The position numbers and the translations under genes are program-made. Below, one piece after another: positions 51,341-58,949 of a DNA stretch of 64,000 nucleotides (its first letter is position 1; every line of letters starts with the position of its first letter). The DNA is from DATMXT01 sp963662765 (GTDB taxonomy: Bacteria; Bacillota; Clostridia; Oscillospirales; Feifaniaceae). The stretch lies in the NCBI GenBank assembly GCA_963662765.2, contig CAXXUP010000008.1, positions 372,001 to 436,000 of the forward strand. The letters are read 5' to 3'. The notes under the pieces are model-generated. The model had not been told where the DNA came from. It saw only the letters and a program-made list of their open reading frames with translations, and made no database searches.

Positions 51341-51364
51341 GCTGGAGATGTGGATAAAGATATA

Positions 51365-51394
51365 AAAAAAGTCCCTCTTCCAGGGGACTTTTTT
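51365..51394. terminator. Bidirectional terminator between convergent genes
   Basis: AAAAAGTCCC / GGGACTTTTT with an eight-base loop and T-runs on both strands, shared by the DUF1624 and PNPOx-family genes. Confidence 0.88.
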
Positions 51395-51403
51395 ATGTCT
51401 TTG

Positions 51404-51808
51404 TCAGATTTCCTTGCCGTTGTCTGGGCCCGGGGTGTTGACGATGACCTTTGCCGGCGTAAGGATGAGCGCGCCTGTGCAAACCATACGGCCACCGGTC
51501 TTTTCCGAGACAACCGCCTTGAACTGCTCCACAACGGGACCCTCTTCGGCGAAGTCGGCGTCACAGACGATCTGGTAACCCTCCGGCTGCGGGAACTTGC
51601 CGACGCCAATGGTCACTTTGCCGCAGCGCTTTGCGTTTTCCACCGTCGTCTTCATGAAGTTGCGGGCAATGGCAAGCCGACCGTCGGGCAATACCGCTTT
51701 GAACAGGGTGGTGATGAGGTGGGGGGTGCCGTCCTCATCGCAGGTGGCCACATACCAGAATGCTTGCTCCTGGAGCAGAGTTTTGACCGCGTCGTTCAAT
51801 GTTTTCAT
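51404..51808 (-). CDS. Pyridoxamine 5'-phosphate oxidase family flavoprotein
   Basis: A 134-residue split-barrel protein of the FMN-binding PNPOx-like superfamily. The start MKTLNDAVKTLLQEQAFWYV precedes the barrel strand ATCDEDGTPHLI, then LAIARNFMKTTVENAKRC and EGYQIVCDADFAEEG. Many such proteins in anaerobes are flavin reductases or oxidases. ATG 51808 follows GGAGGG; the longer frame to 51892 covers the promoter. It is divergent from an HxlR regulator, which probably controls it. Confidence 0.85.
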   Translation of the reverse strand: MKTLNDAVKTLLQEQAFWYVATCDEDGTPHLITTLFKAVLPDGRLAIARNFMKTTVENAKRCGKVTIGVGKFPQPEGYQIVCDADFAEEGPVVEQFKAVVSEKTGGRMVCTGALILTPAKVIVNTPGPDNGKEI

Positions 51809-51836
51809 GTTTTTTCCCTCCGAAGGGTAAAGATTT

Positions 51837-51854
51837 GCTGGACAAAAGTCCAGC
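51837..51854. promoter_or_regulatory. Operator-like inverted repeat in the PNPOx-gene leader
   Basis: GCTGGAC-AAAA-GTCCAGC, a perfect 7-bp inverted repeat just downstream of the predicted transcription start of the minus-strand gene. Confidence 0.55.
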
Positions 51855-51863
51855 TTTGATGTT

Positions 51864-51892
51864 ATTATAGTTTCAAAATGGATATATAGCAA
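51864..51892 (-). promoter_or_regulatory. Promoter of the PNPOx-family gene
   Basis: TTGCTA (51887-51892) and TATAAT (51864-51869), spacer 17. Confidence 0.8.
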
Positions 51893-51896
51893 GTAG

Positions 51897-51910
51897 GCAC
51901 ATTATTGTGC
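51897..51910. promoter_or_regulatory. Operator-like inverted repeat GCACA-TTAT-TGTGC
   Basis: A perfect 5-bp inverted repeat just upstream of the -35 of the PNPOx-gene promoter and touching the probable TATAGT -10 box (51911-51916) of the hxlR-type gene. A natural site for the divergent regulator. Confidence 0.55.
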
Positions 51911-51942
51911 TATAGTAACCTTTTGGTAAGGGAGGATGTCCC

Positions 51943-52389
51943 ATGGCGATTGTCAGCACCTGTCCCGTCGAGACCACCATGAGCATGATCGGCGGAAAGT
52001 GGAAAATGTATATCATAGGGCTTCTGGCCGAAGGGCCGATGCGCTTCGGCGAACTGCGGCAGGGGGTACCTGGCATCAGCGCCAAGGTGCTGACAAGCCA
52101 GCTAAATGAGCTGATTGCCGATCGGCTGATCTCCAAGAAGGTCTATCCCGAAATTCCCCCACACACCGAGTACGCCCTGACAGGCGTGGGGGAGACGCTG
52201 CTGCCCATCATCATCGCCATGCGCATCTGGGGCACCGAATTTGCACGCCGCATGACGGGCGGGGACCTTACGGCCTTTGCGGACGGCCATGTCAGCAAAT
52301 GGGGCAAAGTCTGCTTCATGGACTGTAAGATCTGCCCCTTCGACGGCGATTGTTCCACCTATCGCGAAAAGGTGCGGGCAGCCCTGTAA
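51943..52389 (+). CDS. HxlR-family transcriptional regulator with C-terminal cysteine cluster
   Basis: A 148-residue winged-helix regulator. The HxlR opening TCPVETTMSMIGGKWKMYII carries the redox-prone Cys7, followed by RFGELRQGVPGISAKVLTSQ (recognition helix) and YALTGVGETLLPII. After the usual end of the domain a tail carries Cys124, Cys128, Cys131 and Cys137 (C-x3-C-x2-C-x5-C), a possible metal or Fe-S site not part of the common HxlR fold. ATG 51943 follows GGGAGGATG. It is divergent from a flavoprotein gene and has two inverted repeats between them. Confidence 0.88.
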   Translation: MAIVSTCPVETTMSMIGGKWKMYIIGLLAEGPMRFGELRQGVPGISAKVLTSQLNELIADRLISKKVYPEIPPHTEYALTGVGETLLPIIIAMRIWGTEFARRMTGGDLTAFADGHVSKWGKVCFMDCKICPFDGDCSTYREKVRAAL

Positions 52390-52401
52390 GTCACTGATGA
52401 G

Positions 52402-52437
52402 AAAAGGCGCCGTGCAGATATCTGCACGGCGCCTTTT
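52402..52437. terminator. Bidirectional terminator between hxlR-type gene and jag
   Basis: AAAAGGCGCCGTGCAGAT / ATCTGCACGGCGCCTTTT, an almost complete palindrome with T-runs on both strands. Confidence 0.92.
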
Positions 52438-52438
52438 C

Positions 52439-53479
52439 TTATTGTGCCAGCGGCTTCTTCTTATGGTTGTTGTGCCTTCCGCGATAGGGTTTGGGGGACT
52501 GTCCTTCAGGCGAGACAACCACCCTGCGGGAGGGCTCGCTGCCAACCGAGGCGGTGGTGACCCCTTCGACATTTTGCAGTGTCGAGTGGATGATGCGCCG
52601 CTCGTAGGGGTTCATGGGCTCCAAGGTGACGCTCTTCTTGTTTTTGATCACCTTGCCGGCCACCTTGCCGGCCAGCGTCACAAGCGCCTCTTCACGCTTA
52701 GCGCGGTAGTTCTCAATGTCGATGGTGACCTTTGTGTAGTCCTCATCTCCCCGGTTGACGACCAAATTGGTCAGGTACTGCAGCGCATCGAGCGTCTCGC
52801 CGCGGCGGCCGATGAGTAGGCCCATGCTGTCGCCTTTCAGTTCGAGGCGCAGCAGCTCCTCATAGGCAAAGGCCTCCATGCCGACCTCAACACCCAGAAT
52901 CCTGAAGACCTCCGTCAGGAAGGTCTCTGCCGAGGTGCCGGAGACCGACTTGTATTCGCTGGCAGGCACTAGGACAGGGGCGGGTCTTGGGGGCTGCTTT
53001 TGCGCAGGGGCGGCGGCAGGCCTGTTCTCCGGCCTGTTCTCCGGTCGCTGTTCGCGTCTCGGTTCGGGCTTTTGCTCCGGCTTTTGCTCCGGCTTTTGCT
53101 CGAATTTCAGCTGTGGCTTTTGCTCGTACCTTTGTTCCGGTCTTTGTTCCGGCTTTGGTTTTAACTCCGCCAAGGGGGCAGGTTTCGGTTCTGGCCTCGG
53201 TTCCGGCTTCGGTTCCGGTTTCGGTTCGGGTTTCGGTTCCGGTTTCGGGAAGGGTCTTGATTCCGGCCTTGGGGCGGGTCTTACGGTGTTGGGCAAGTCG
53301 ACTTCGTAGGTCAGCCTGACCTGGGCCGGCGATCCGCCAAGCCCCAGAAAGCCCTTTTTCGGTGTTTCAACGACCTCCACACTTACACTGTCCCGATCAA
53401 GGCAGAGCTCGGTAATTCCGCTCGTAATCGCCTCCTCGATGGTGCGGCCGGTGGCGATGTGTTCTTTGATGACGATCAT
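52439..53479 (-). CDS. jag: Jag/KhpB (EloR-like) RNA-binding protein with long charged linker
   Basis: A 346-residue protein. Jag-N domain at residues 1-60 (IATGRTIEEAITSGI, KKGFLGLGG); then about 100 residues of low-complexity Pro/Glu/Lys/Arg repeats (PEPKPEP, then EQRPEQ and EQKPEQK); a KH domain with LLIGRRGETLDALQYLTNLVVN (about residues 218-239) and an R3H domain with MNPYERRIIHSTLQ near residue 288. It works with KhpA in RNA binding and cell elongation control. The start overlaps yidC by four bases. The linker is much longer than in most relatives. Confidence 0.92.
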   Translation of the reverse strand: MIVIKEHIATGRTIEEAITSGITELCLDRDSVSVEVVETPKKGFLGLGGSPAQVRLTYEVDLPNTVRPAPRPESRPFPKPEPKPEPKPEPKPEPRPEPKPAPLAELKPKPEQRPEQRYEQKPQLKFEQKPEQKPEQKPEPRREQRPENRPENRPAAAPAQKQPPRPAPVLVPASEYKSVSGTSAETFLTEVFRILGVEVGMEAFAYEELLRLELKGDSMGLLIGRRGETLDALQYLTNLVVNRGDEDYTKVTIDIENYRAKREEALVTLAGKVAGKVIKNKKSVTLEPMNPYERRIIHSTLQNVEGVTTASVGSEPSRRVVVSPEGQSPKPYRGRHNNHKKKPLAQ

Positions 53480-54807
53480 ACGGTCTCCTTCTCGGACGAA
53501 CTGTCCGTCCGGGCGGAATCCTCCTGGGCCGCGTCGCCCGCAACCTCGTCCTCGGACTCGTTTTCAGTCGCCTCCGCAGACTCCTCGTCCTCAGACGCCT
53601 GCAGTTCCTTGCTCTTGACGGAGGGACCATGTCCGGGCTTCGGCCGGCTCTTCTTCAGCTTGCCGGCCGTGTTGTCGGTTTCTTCCACGGCAGGGTCATC
53701 GTCGATCGGATCGGGAATGGAAGTATGCCCGAGCACCCGCTCATAGCCGCCCTTGGTAGGACGGCCGGAGGACTTTGCCTGCGGAGTGGGCGGTGCGGGT
53801 TTGTAATCGTCAAGCTCGTCGTTGATGATACGTTCGGTGACCGACTTGCCCTTGCCGCTCTTCTGTGCGGAGGGGGTGCGGTTTTGGGTCTCTTTTCCAG
53901 CGCGGTTCTGGTTCGACAGCTCGCGCTTGCGCTCTTTGGCCTGCTGCTGCTGCTCTTCCATGTCGATGTAAGCCTGCTTGAGGGCCTTCTGGGGATTCAT
54001 CATCTTATTGAGCAGGATGGTCTGGACGAACATAAAGAGGTTAGACATTCCCCAGTAGAGACCGGCACCTGCCGGCAGCGAGAAAGTGATCCAGACCGAG
54101 AGCAGAGGCATTGTGAACAACAGGCTCTTGGCGGTGGCCGCGGCCGCTGCAGCCGGCGGCTGGGTCTTGGCCTGATACCAGCTCTGCAGGAAAGCGGTGG
54201 CACCGGCGAATATGGGAATTAAGAGCAGCATGTTGACAGCCAGCGAAGGCTTAGCCGCCAAATTCATGCCCAGAAAGTTGTAGTTGAGCGGGGTGATGGT
54301 GGGCGGCACAATGCCCTGAGACACCAGCTTGTCGAAGTTGGTGTACAAGGCCTCTGCAATCGTGACTTCCGCAGTGTGGGATTGGGAGGCGATGGCGCCC
54401 AACCCCAGCGTCGTGTCGATGGCCGTGATGGTCACGGCCGACAGCTTAAGGAGATAGGTCAGCGGCATGCGGATAATCTTGTAGAGCGAGAAGAGGATGG
54501 GCATCTGCACAAGGAGCGGTAGGCAGCCGGAGGAGGCGGAAATGCCGTACTCCTTGTAAAGGGCGCCCAGCTCCTGATTGTAGCGGGCCTTGTCGGTGCC
54601 GCACTTCTTACGTATGGCTTCCTCGTAGGGGCGTACCTTCATCTGCCTGATTGTATTGCGCTGGGTGATAAGGGAGAGTGGGAACAGCAGCACTTTCGTC
54701 AGGAAGGTAAAGACAATCAGGCCCATTCCGAAGCTGCCCAGCAGCCTGATCGTGTACTCCAGCATCGAGCCGAGCGGATGGTTCAGGACGATATCAAATA
54801 TTGACAC
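53476..54807 (-). CDS. yidC: Membrane protein insertase YidC/Oxa1
   Basis: A 443-residue insertase of the short Gram-positive type. GTG 54807 is used since AGGGGG is just upstream. The segment starting GSFGMGLIVFTFLTKVLLFPL and a long cytosolic hairpin (QRNTIRQMKVRPYEEAIRKK) are followed by LVQMPILFSLYKIIR, membrane segments around SLAVNMLLLIPIFAGATAF and SLLFTMPLLSVWITFSLPAG. The last 170 residues are a charged tail (EEQQQQAKERKREL, then acidic ESEDEVAGDAAQED), unusually long. There is no lipobox. The tail may bind ribosomes or Jag, as adjacent genes suggest. Confidence 0.93.
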   Translation of the reverse strand: MSIFDIVLNHPLGSMLEYTIRLLGSFGMGLIVFTFLTKVLLFPLSLITQRNTIRQMKVRPYEEAIRKKCGTDKARYNQELGALYKEYGISASSGCLPLLVQMPILFSLYKIIRMPLTYLLKLSAVTITAIDTTLGLGAIASQSHTAEVTIAEALYTNFDKLVSQGIVPPTITPLNYNFLGMNLAAKPSLAVNMLLLIPIFAGATAFLQSWYQAKTQPPAAAAAATAKSLLFTMPLLSVWITFSLPAGAGLYWGMSNLFMFVQTILLNKMMNPQKALKQAYIDMEEQQQQAKERKRELSNQNRAGKETQNRTPSAQKSGKGKSVTERIINDELDDYKPAPPTPQAKSSGRPTKGGYERVLGHTSIPDPIDDDPAVEETDNTAGKLKKSRPKPGHGPSVKSKELQASEDEESAEATENESEDEVAGDAAQEDSARTDSSSEKETV

Positions 54808-54833
54808 GGAAGACCCCCTGATTTGTTTCAATT

Positions 54834-55046
54834 TTATGGTACGGGATCGTAATAATCTCCTTTATTAAAGGGGTGACACCTGAGAATCCTGCGGATTGCA
54901 AGCCACGAGCCCTTGAGGGCGCCGTATTTTTCGAGCGCCTCCAGGGCGTACTGGGAGCAGGTGGGGTAAAACCTGCAGCAGGACTTCTTCAAGGGAGAGA
55001 TAAACCTGCGGTAAAAGCGCACGGCCGCCATCAAAACCGTCTTCAC
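54834..55046 (-). CDS. yidD: Membrane protein insertion efficiency factor YidD
   Basis: A 70-residue amphipathic protein that aids YidC. The family core FYRRFISPLKKSCCRFYPTC is split by a Cys pair and followed by SQYALEALEKYG, RRILRCHPFNKGDYYDPVP. GTG 55046 overlaps the rnpA stop by four bases. Longer frames upstream are rnpA in another frame. Confidence 0.93.
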   Translation of the reverse strand: MKTVLMAAVRFYRRFISPLKKSCCRFYPTCSQYALEALEKYGALKGSWLAIRRILRCHPFNKGDYYDPVP

Positions 55047-55507
55047 TTCGCGTCCTCCCGCTGCCCGCCCCCGTCTGCGAGCGCCGGTTTTGCAGCGCCC
55101 TCCGTTCGGCGGGCGGCCGGCTTCTTTTGTTCTTTTTGACTGCTTGTCCGCTCCATGTCCCCTTCGGGGCGGGTCAGCAGCAGTCCGGCCGATTCGAGCT
55201 GGCGCTCCATGGCCTCCATGATGACGGGACATTGCATGTGGGGCGTGCGGCCCCTGGCCACAACGACGAAGTCGTAGCCTTCTCTGACGCGGGGTTCAAG
55301 CATTCTGTAACTCTCTCGAATGAGCCGTTTTGCGCGGTTTCGCATGACGGCACATCCAATTTTTTTGCCGACCGTGATGCCGAGCAGATTCAAGTCCCGC
55401 CTGCTCTTACGGTAGTAGATGACAAAATTACGGTCGACAAGACTCTTTCCCCGGGAATAGAGGCGGTGAAAGTCACTGTTGCGGGTCATGGACTGTGTGT
55501 GCTTCAT
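55043..55507 (-). CDS. rnpA: Ribonuclease P protein component
   Basis: A 154-residue protein subunit of RNase P. Motifs: NSDFHRLYSRGKSLVDRNFV, then the RNA-binding RNRAKRLIRESYR (about residues 56-68) and YDFVVVARGRTP. The last 40 residues are a Lys/Arg/Glu-rich tail (SSQKEQKKPAARR) beyond the usual end. Preceded by a terminator-like hairpin that may tune expression relative to rpmH. Confidence 0.93.
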   Translation of the reverse strand: MKHTQSMTRNSDFHRLYSRGKSLVDRNFVIYYRKSRRDLNLLGITVGKKIGCAVMRNRAKRLIRESYRMLEPRVREGYDFVVVARGRTPHMQCPVIMEAMERQLESAGLLLTRPEGDMERTSSQKEQKKPAARRTEGAAKPALADGGGQREDAK

Positions 55508-55535
55508 CCTCGCTCCTTCCCCAGGTACAAAAAAG

Positions 55536-55557
55536 AAGCATAGCGCCCGCTATGCTT
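55536..55557 (-). terminator. Attenuator-like hairpin between rpmH and rnpA
   Basis: AAGCATAGCG / CGCTATGCTT stem followed on the minus strand by TTTTTT-rich DNA just before rnpA. It should make L34 mRNA more abundant than the downstream genes. Confidence 0.75.
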
Positions 55558-55588
55558 GGCCACAGCAGTATGGCTGTCTGCCCCGGGT

Positions 55589-55723
55589 TTATGCCGACAG
55601 GCTTGCCCGGCCCTTTGCGCGGCGCGCGGAGAGGACCTTGCGGCCGCTCCTCGTCATCATTCTCTGGCGAAAACCGTGAACCTTGGCTCTGTGCCGCTTT
55701 TTTGGCTGATAAGTTCTCTTCAT
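55589..55723 (-). CDS. rpmH: 50S ribosomal protein L34
   Basis: A 44-residue basic protein, MKRTYQPKKRHRAKVHGFRQ start and SGRKVLSARRAKGRASLSA end, identical in pattern to bacterial L34. ATG 55723 follows GAGGAGGTG. It heads rpmH-rnpA-yidD-yidC-jag. Confidence 0.97.
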   Translation of the reverse strand: MKRTYQPKKRHRAKVHGFRQRMMTRSGRKVLSARRAKGRASLSA

Positions 55724-55916
55724 AACATACACCTCCTCAATTAAACCTGACCAATGGGAACCGTACCCGTTTGCGGGGCCGAATTTCGTGCCAGGCTTCA
55801 TTTCTCTCTTTGGCGGGCGCACTGCCCACCTGCATCGCCGGGTTTCGTCTGATGCGAAAATCCGTTCCCGCAAAGTCGGACCCACGTTTTGCATATCAGG
55901 TTATAAAGCAAAGAAT

Positions 55917-55946
55917 ATTATAATCTATCTGCATCCAAAAAGTCAA
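55917..55946 (-). promoter_or_regulatory. Promoter of the rpmH operon
   Basis: TTGACT (55941-55946) and TATAAT (55917-55922), spacer 18. The leader to rpmH is about 190 bases. Confidence 0.75.
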
Positions 55947-55948
55947 TA

Positions 55949-55984
55949 GCCGGCTTGCGCGGGAAAAGTCCCCACGCAAGCCGG
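55949..55984 (-). terminator. Terminator-like hairpin after the hypothetical gene at 55993
   Basis: GCCGGCTTGCG / CGCAAGCCGGC perfect 11-bp stem with an inner GGG/CCC; a T-rich stretch (GACTTTTTGG) follows on the minus strand and overlaps the rpmH -35 box. Confidence 0.75.
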
Positions 55985-55992
55985 CAGGGAGC

Positions 55993-56895
55993 TTATTCGC
56001 CTTGACGGAGCTGTCCGTCCGAAATGAACTCCTCATAGGAGGCGTTTTCGACAGTGCCGTCGGCAAAGTAAACCCGCTCGAAGGAGCCCTGCTCATAGCT
56101 GACTCCGACGATCTCATCGGTGTAGGCCCCGTCCGTTCCCTTGGCGTAGAAAATTCGCAGGTCGTCGATGTTCTCCGGCTCAAAATCCTTTGCCCCGATC
56201 CAAGCGAAGTACCGCCGCCAGAAATCGGCCTTTTCCTCATCCTCTCCCCAAATGTCGGACCAGACGAGGGCGCCGTTTTCATCACGGGGCGGCAAGGCGT
56301 TTAGCCTGCCGAAAACGTAAAAGGAATTGTACAGCATGCGCAGGTTGGAGCCGTCGGCCGGCTCTAACGTGATGGGGTAGACGGGATTGTCATGTTTTTC
56401 GCAGGCCACGCACTGCTTCTCCTCGTCCCAGTAATAGCGCAGTTCCTTTCCGGCAGGGCAGGAGCCAGACCGGTCGGCATAATTTGTGTCGAGAAACTCC
56501 TCGAAGCTTACGACCCCGTAGCCCTGCGCCGACCGGAAGTAGGCGTTTTCGATATCCCGACGCTTGGTGGAGCAGGAGATCCCTTGGGCGTTGCCGAGAT
56601 ACTGGATAAAGAGCATTATAAGCGTACCGAGCATGACGAAGGCCATGACGCCGACCACCGCCAATTTGCCGGGAGTAAAGGGGTTGTTGCGCGGGTCCAT
56701 CTCAGGCGGGTTGCCCTCGTTCCACCCCTCGGGCTGGCCGGCGCCGGGATCCCGGATGGCTCCATCGGCGTCGACGTAGATTTTCTCTTCGGAGGCCGGA
56801 CCATCCGGTGTGTTTTCTGTGTTTTCGGGGGCGGTCCCGCCGTCGGCCAGGTCCTCAGGGGTCCCGCCTTCGTTTTTGTACATGTCCTGGTCCAT
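55993..56895 (-). CDS. Hypothetical membrane protein with acidic N-terminus
   Basis: A 300-residue protein, not recognised. Residues 1-70 are acidic, Gly/Pro-rich and probably disordered (GGTPEDLADGGTAPENTENT). One membrane segment (LAVVGVMAFVMLGTLIMLFI) follows. The outer domain includes DIENAYFRSAQGYGVVSFEEF, a C-x-n-C pair (GSCPAGKELRYYWDEEKQCVACEKH) and the end VGVSYEQGSFERVYFADGTV. ATG 56895 follows AAGGGACG. The upstream DMT exporter gene is separated by only 25 bases and may share a transcript. Confidence 0.6.
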   Translation of the reverse strand: MDQDMYKNEGGTPEDLADGGTAPENTENTPDGPASEEKIYVDADGAIRDPGAGQPEGWNEGNPPEMDPRNNPFTPGKLAVVGVMAFVMLGTLIMLFIQYLGNAQGISCSTKRRDIENAYFRSAQGYGVVSFEEFLDTNYADRSGSCPAGKELRYYWDEEKQCVACEKHDNPVYPITLEPADGSNLRMLYNSFYVFGRLNALPPRDENGALVWSDIWGEDEEKADFWRRYFAWIGAKDFEPENIDDLRIFYAKGTDGAYTDEIVGVSYEQGSFERVYFADGTVENASYEEFISDGQLRQGE

Positions 56896-56920
56896 ACAAC
56901 ACGTCCCTTCCAAAACTCTT

Positions 56921-57919
56921 TTATTTCGGCTGATTGCATGATTCGGGCGGCTGCGGTTCCTCCGGCGCCTCTTTTGGTCGGGCGCCCGCCGCCCTCGAAA
57001 TGGCAAGTTGTGTGGTCGCTATGGCTCCAACGATGACGGCACCCCCCGTCAGTTGGATGGCTGTGATGGGCTCCGTCATGCCGGCGATGGGAATGAATGC
57101 GGCCAGCAGTGTCGTGAGAAATGGCTGGATGGCCAGCAGCAGACCGGCCGCGGCTGGCTCGATGTGGGGCATGGCGGTGCAAAAGAAAATATTTGCGATA
57201 CCACTGCCGACGACACCGCTAAAAAAGCAGCCGAAGAGCGCCACTCCGTATGAAAAATCAACTTTGGCGTCCCGGAAAAAGAGCCCCCACAGCAGCAGAA
57301 AGGCGAGGAAAGTACCGGTCATCTGTGCCACCGAAAAGCCGAGCGGATCAAAGCCCTTTTTACCGCTGCGGCCTACGATGAGAACCTGAGAGGCGGCAGA
57401 GACCGCCGCGACCAGCATGAGAGCATCGCCAAGTCCGAAGCTCGAGAGCGAAAAGTGCACTCCGCCCGAAAAAGACAGCACGCCGGAGATCAGGCAGGTG
57501 CCAGCAAGGCAGCCGGCAAGCCCCGCAACCTGTATCGGCCGCACCCGTTCTCTAAAAAAGACGGCGGCAAAGACCGGCACCATCATGGTATAGGTCGAGC
57601 CGATGAAGGAGGCGTTTGAGGCAGAGGTGTGCTTTAAGGCCTCCAGTGTGGAGAGCTGACTTGCGACGATGAAGGCGCTCATGAGCACAGCCATCTTGAA
57701 GGTACCCTTTGCGAAGAAGTTTTCCCGTCTGGCGGGGTTGCGGCGAAGCACGTAGAACGCGTAACCCCATTGAAAAGCGGCAGCCATTCCATAACGCAGC
57801 GTGTTGCCGGGCACCGGGTCAAAGCCGGTAATGATGGCCTTGGCGGCAAGCATTCCCACCGCCCAGATCGAGACCACCAAGAGCAGCATTATCTCATATT
57901 TATATTTGCTCTTTATCAT
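56921..57919 (-). CDS. DMT superfamily (EamA) transporter, second copy of a tandem pair
   Basis: A 332-residue ten-segment exporter-type protein. It begins SKYKYEIMLLLVVSIWAVGM and contains NASFIGSTYTMMVPVFAAVFFRE in the first repeat and EPAAAGLLLAIQPFLTTLLAAF in the second, ending in a Pro/Glu-rich tail of about 20 residues. It is four bases downstream of the next EamA gene and closely related to it. Confidence 0.88.
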   Translation of the reverse strand: MIKSKYKYEIMLLLVVSIWAVGMLAAKAIITGFDPVPGNTLRYGMAAAFQWGYAFYVLRRNPARRENFFAKGTFKMAVLMSAFIVASQLSTLEALKHTSASNASFIGSTYTMMVPVFAAVFFRERVRPIQVAGLAGCLAGTCLISGVLSFSGGVHFSLSSFGLGDALMLVAAVSAASQVLIVGRSGKKGFDPLGFSVAQMTGTFLAFLLLWGLFFRDAKVDFSYGVALFGCFFSGVVGSGIANIFFCTAMPHIEPAAAGLLLAIQPFLTTLLAAFIPIAGMTEPITAIQLTGGAVIVGAIATTQLAISRAAGARPKEAPEEPQPPESCNQPK

Positions 57920-57923
57920 GCCC

Positions 57924-58895
57924 TTATACCGCCGTTTCGGCAGGCTTGGCCTCGTTTACGGAGTCTGCGGCATTTTGTCTGCTCATAATCCCCTGTACCA
58001 CGATGATGGTGCCGAGGATAAGAGTGCCGCCGACCACCTGAATGAGTCCGATGGGCTCGGTCTTTCCGGAAATGGGGATGACTGAGGCTGCGAAAGTGGT
58101 GAAGACCGGCTCGCAGGCCAGAATGAGTCCCGCCGTGGCCGCCGACAACCGGGACATAACGTGACTGTAGATGATGTAGACGACGCCGCTGCCCATGGCC
58201 CCGTTGTAAAATACGCCAAGCAGAGCCGGTAGGTTGGTGAAATCCGCCGCCGCGCCCCGGAAAATGAAGGCCCATCCCACAGCACAGACCAGAAAGCAAT
58301 ATGCGTTCTGGCTTAAGACAAAGCCGAGGGGGTCAACTTTGAACTTGCCAAGACGGGAGACCGCTAACGACTGGATGGCGGCCATTAGGGAGCAGGCCAC
58401 CATGAGCGCGTCCCCAACCCCAAGCCCATCCAGCCCAATGTGAAACCCACCCTGAAAACTGATGATCCGGGAAATGAGGGCCGTGCCGAGAAAGCAGGAG
58501 AAAAGTCCCCATATCTGCACTTTTCGGATGGGCTCTTTGAAGATGAGGGTGGCGAGACAGGGCATGATCATGGTATAGGTACACATGATGAAGGATGCAT
58601 TCGAAGCCGTCGTATACCTCAGCGCCGTCATCTGGAGCGTGAGACTTACGACACTGAACGTGCCGGTAACGGCCACAACCCGAAGCGTGGTCTTTGTAAC
58701 AAAGGTCTTTTTGCGCTCCGGGTCCCGCCGCAGGGTAAATACCGAAAAAGCCCCGATGACGACTAGCGCCGCAAGGTACCGCACCGAAAGGCCGGACACC
58801 GGATCAAAGCCGGTGTTCATGAATTTGGCGGCAATTGTGCCATGGGCCCAAAGGTAGGTGACCATCAGCAGCAGAAGTTCATTTTTATATTTCAA
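57924..58895 (-). CDS. DMT superfamily (EamA) transporter, first copy of a tandem pair
   Basis: A 323-residue ten-segment transporter. It opens with KYKNELLLLMVTYLWAHGTI, shares NASFIMCTYTMIMPCLATLIF with its neighbour and has AATAGLILACEPVFTTFAAS in the second repeat. The two genes arose by tandem duplication; a third relative lies at 12.6 kb. The substrate is unknown. Confidence 0.88.
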   Translation of the reverse strand: MKYKNELLLLMVTYLWAHGTIAAKFMNTGFDPVSGLSVRYLAALVVIGAFSVFTLRRDPERKKTFVTKTTLRVVAVTGTFSVVSLTLQMTALRYTTASNASFIMCTYTMIMPCLATLIFKEPIRKVQIWGLFSCFLGTALISRIISFQGGFHIGLDGLGVGDALMVACSLMAAIQSLAVSRLGKFKVDPLGFVLSQNAYCFLVCAVGWAFIFRGAAADFTNLPALLGVFYNGAMGSGVVYIIYSHVMSRLSAATAGLILACEPVFTTFAASVIPISGKTEPIGLIQVVGGTLILGTIIVVQGIMSRQNAADSVNEAKPAETAV

Positions 58896-58949
58896 GTGTT
58901 GATCCCCTCACCCTTCAAATCTGTGGACGCGGGAGTGTAAAACCCTTGT

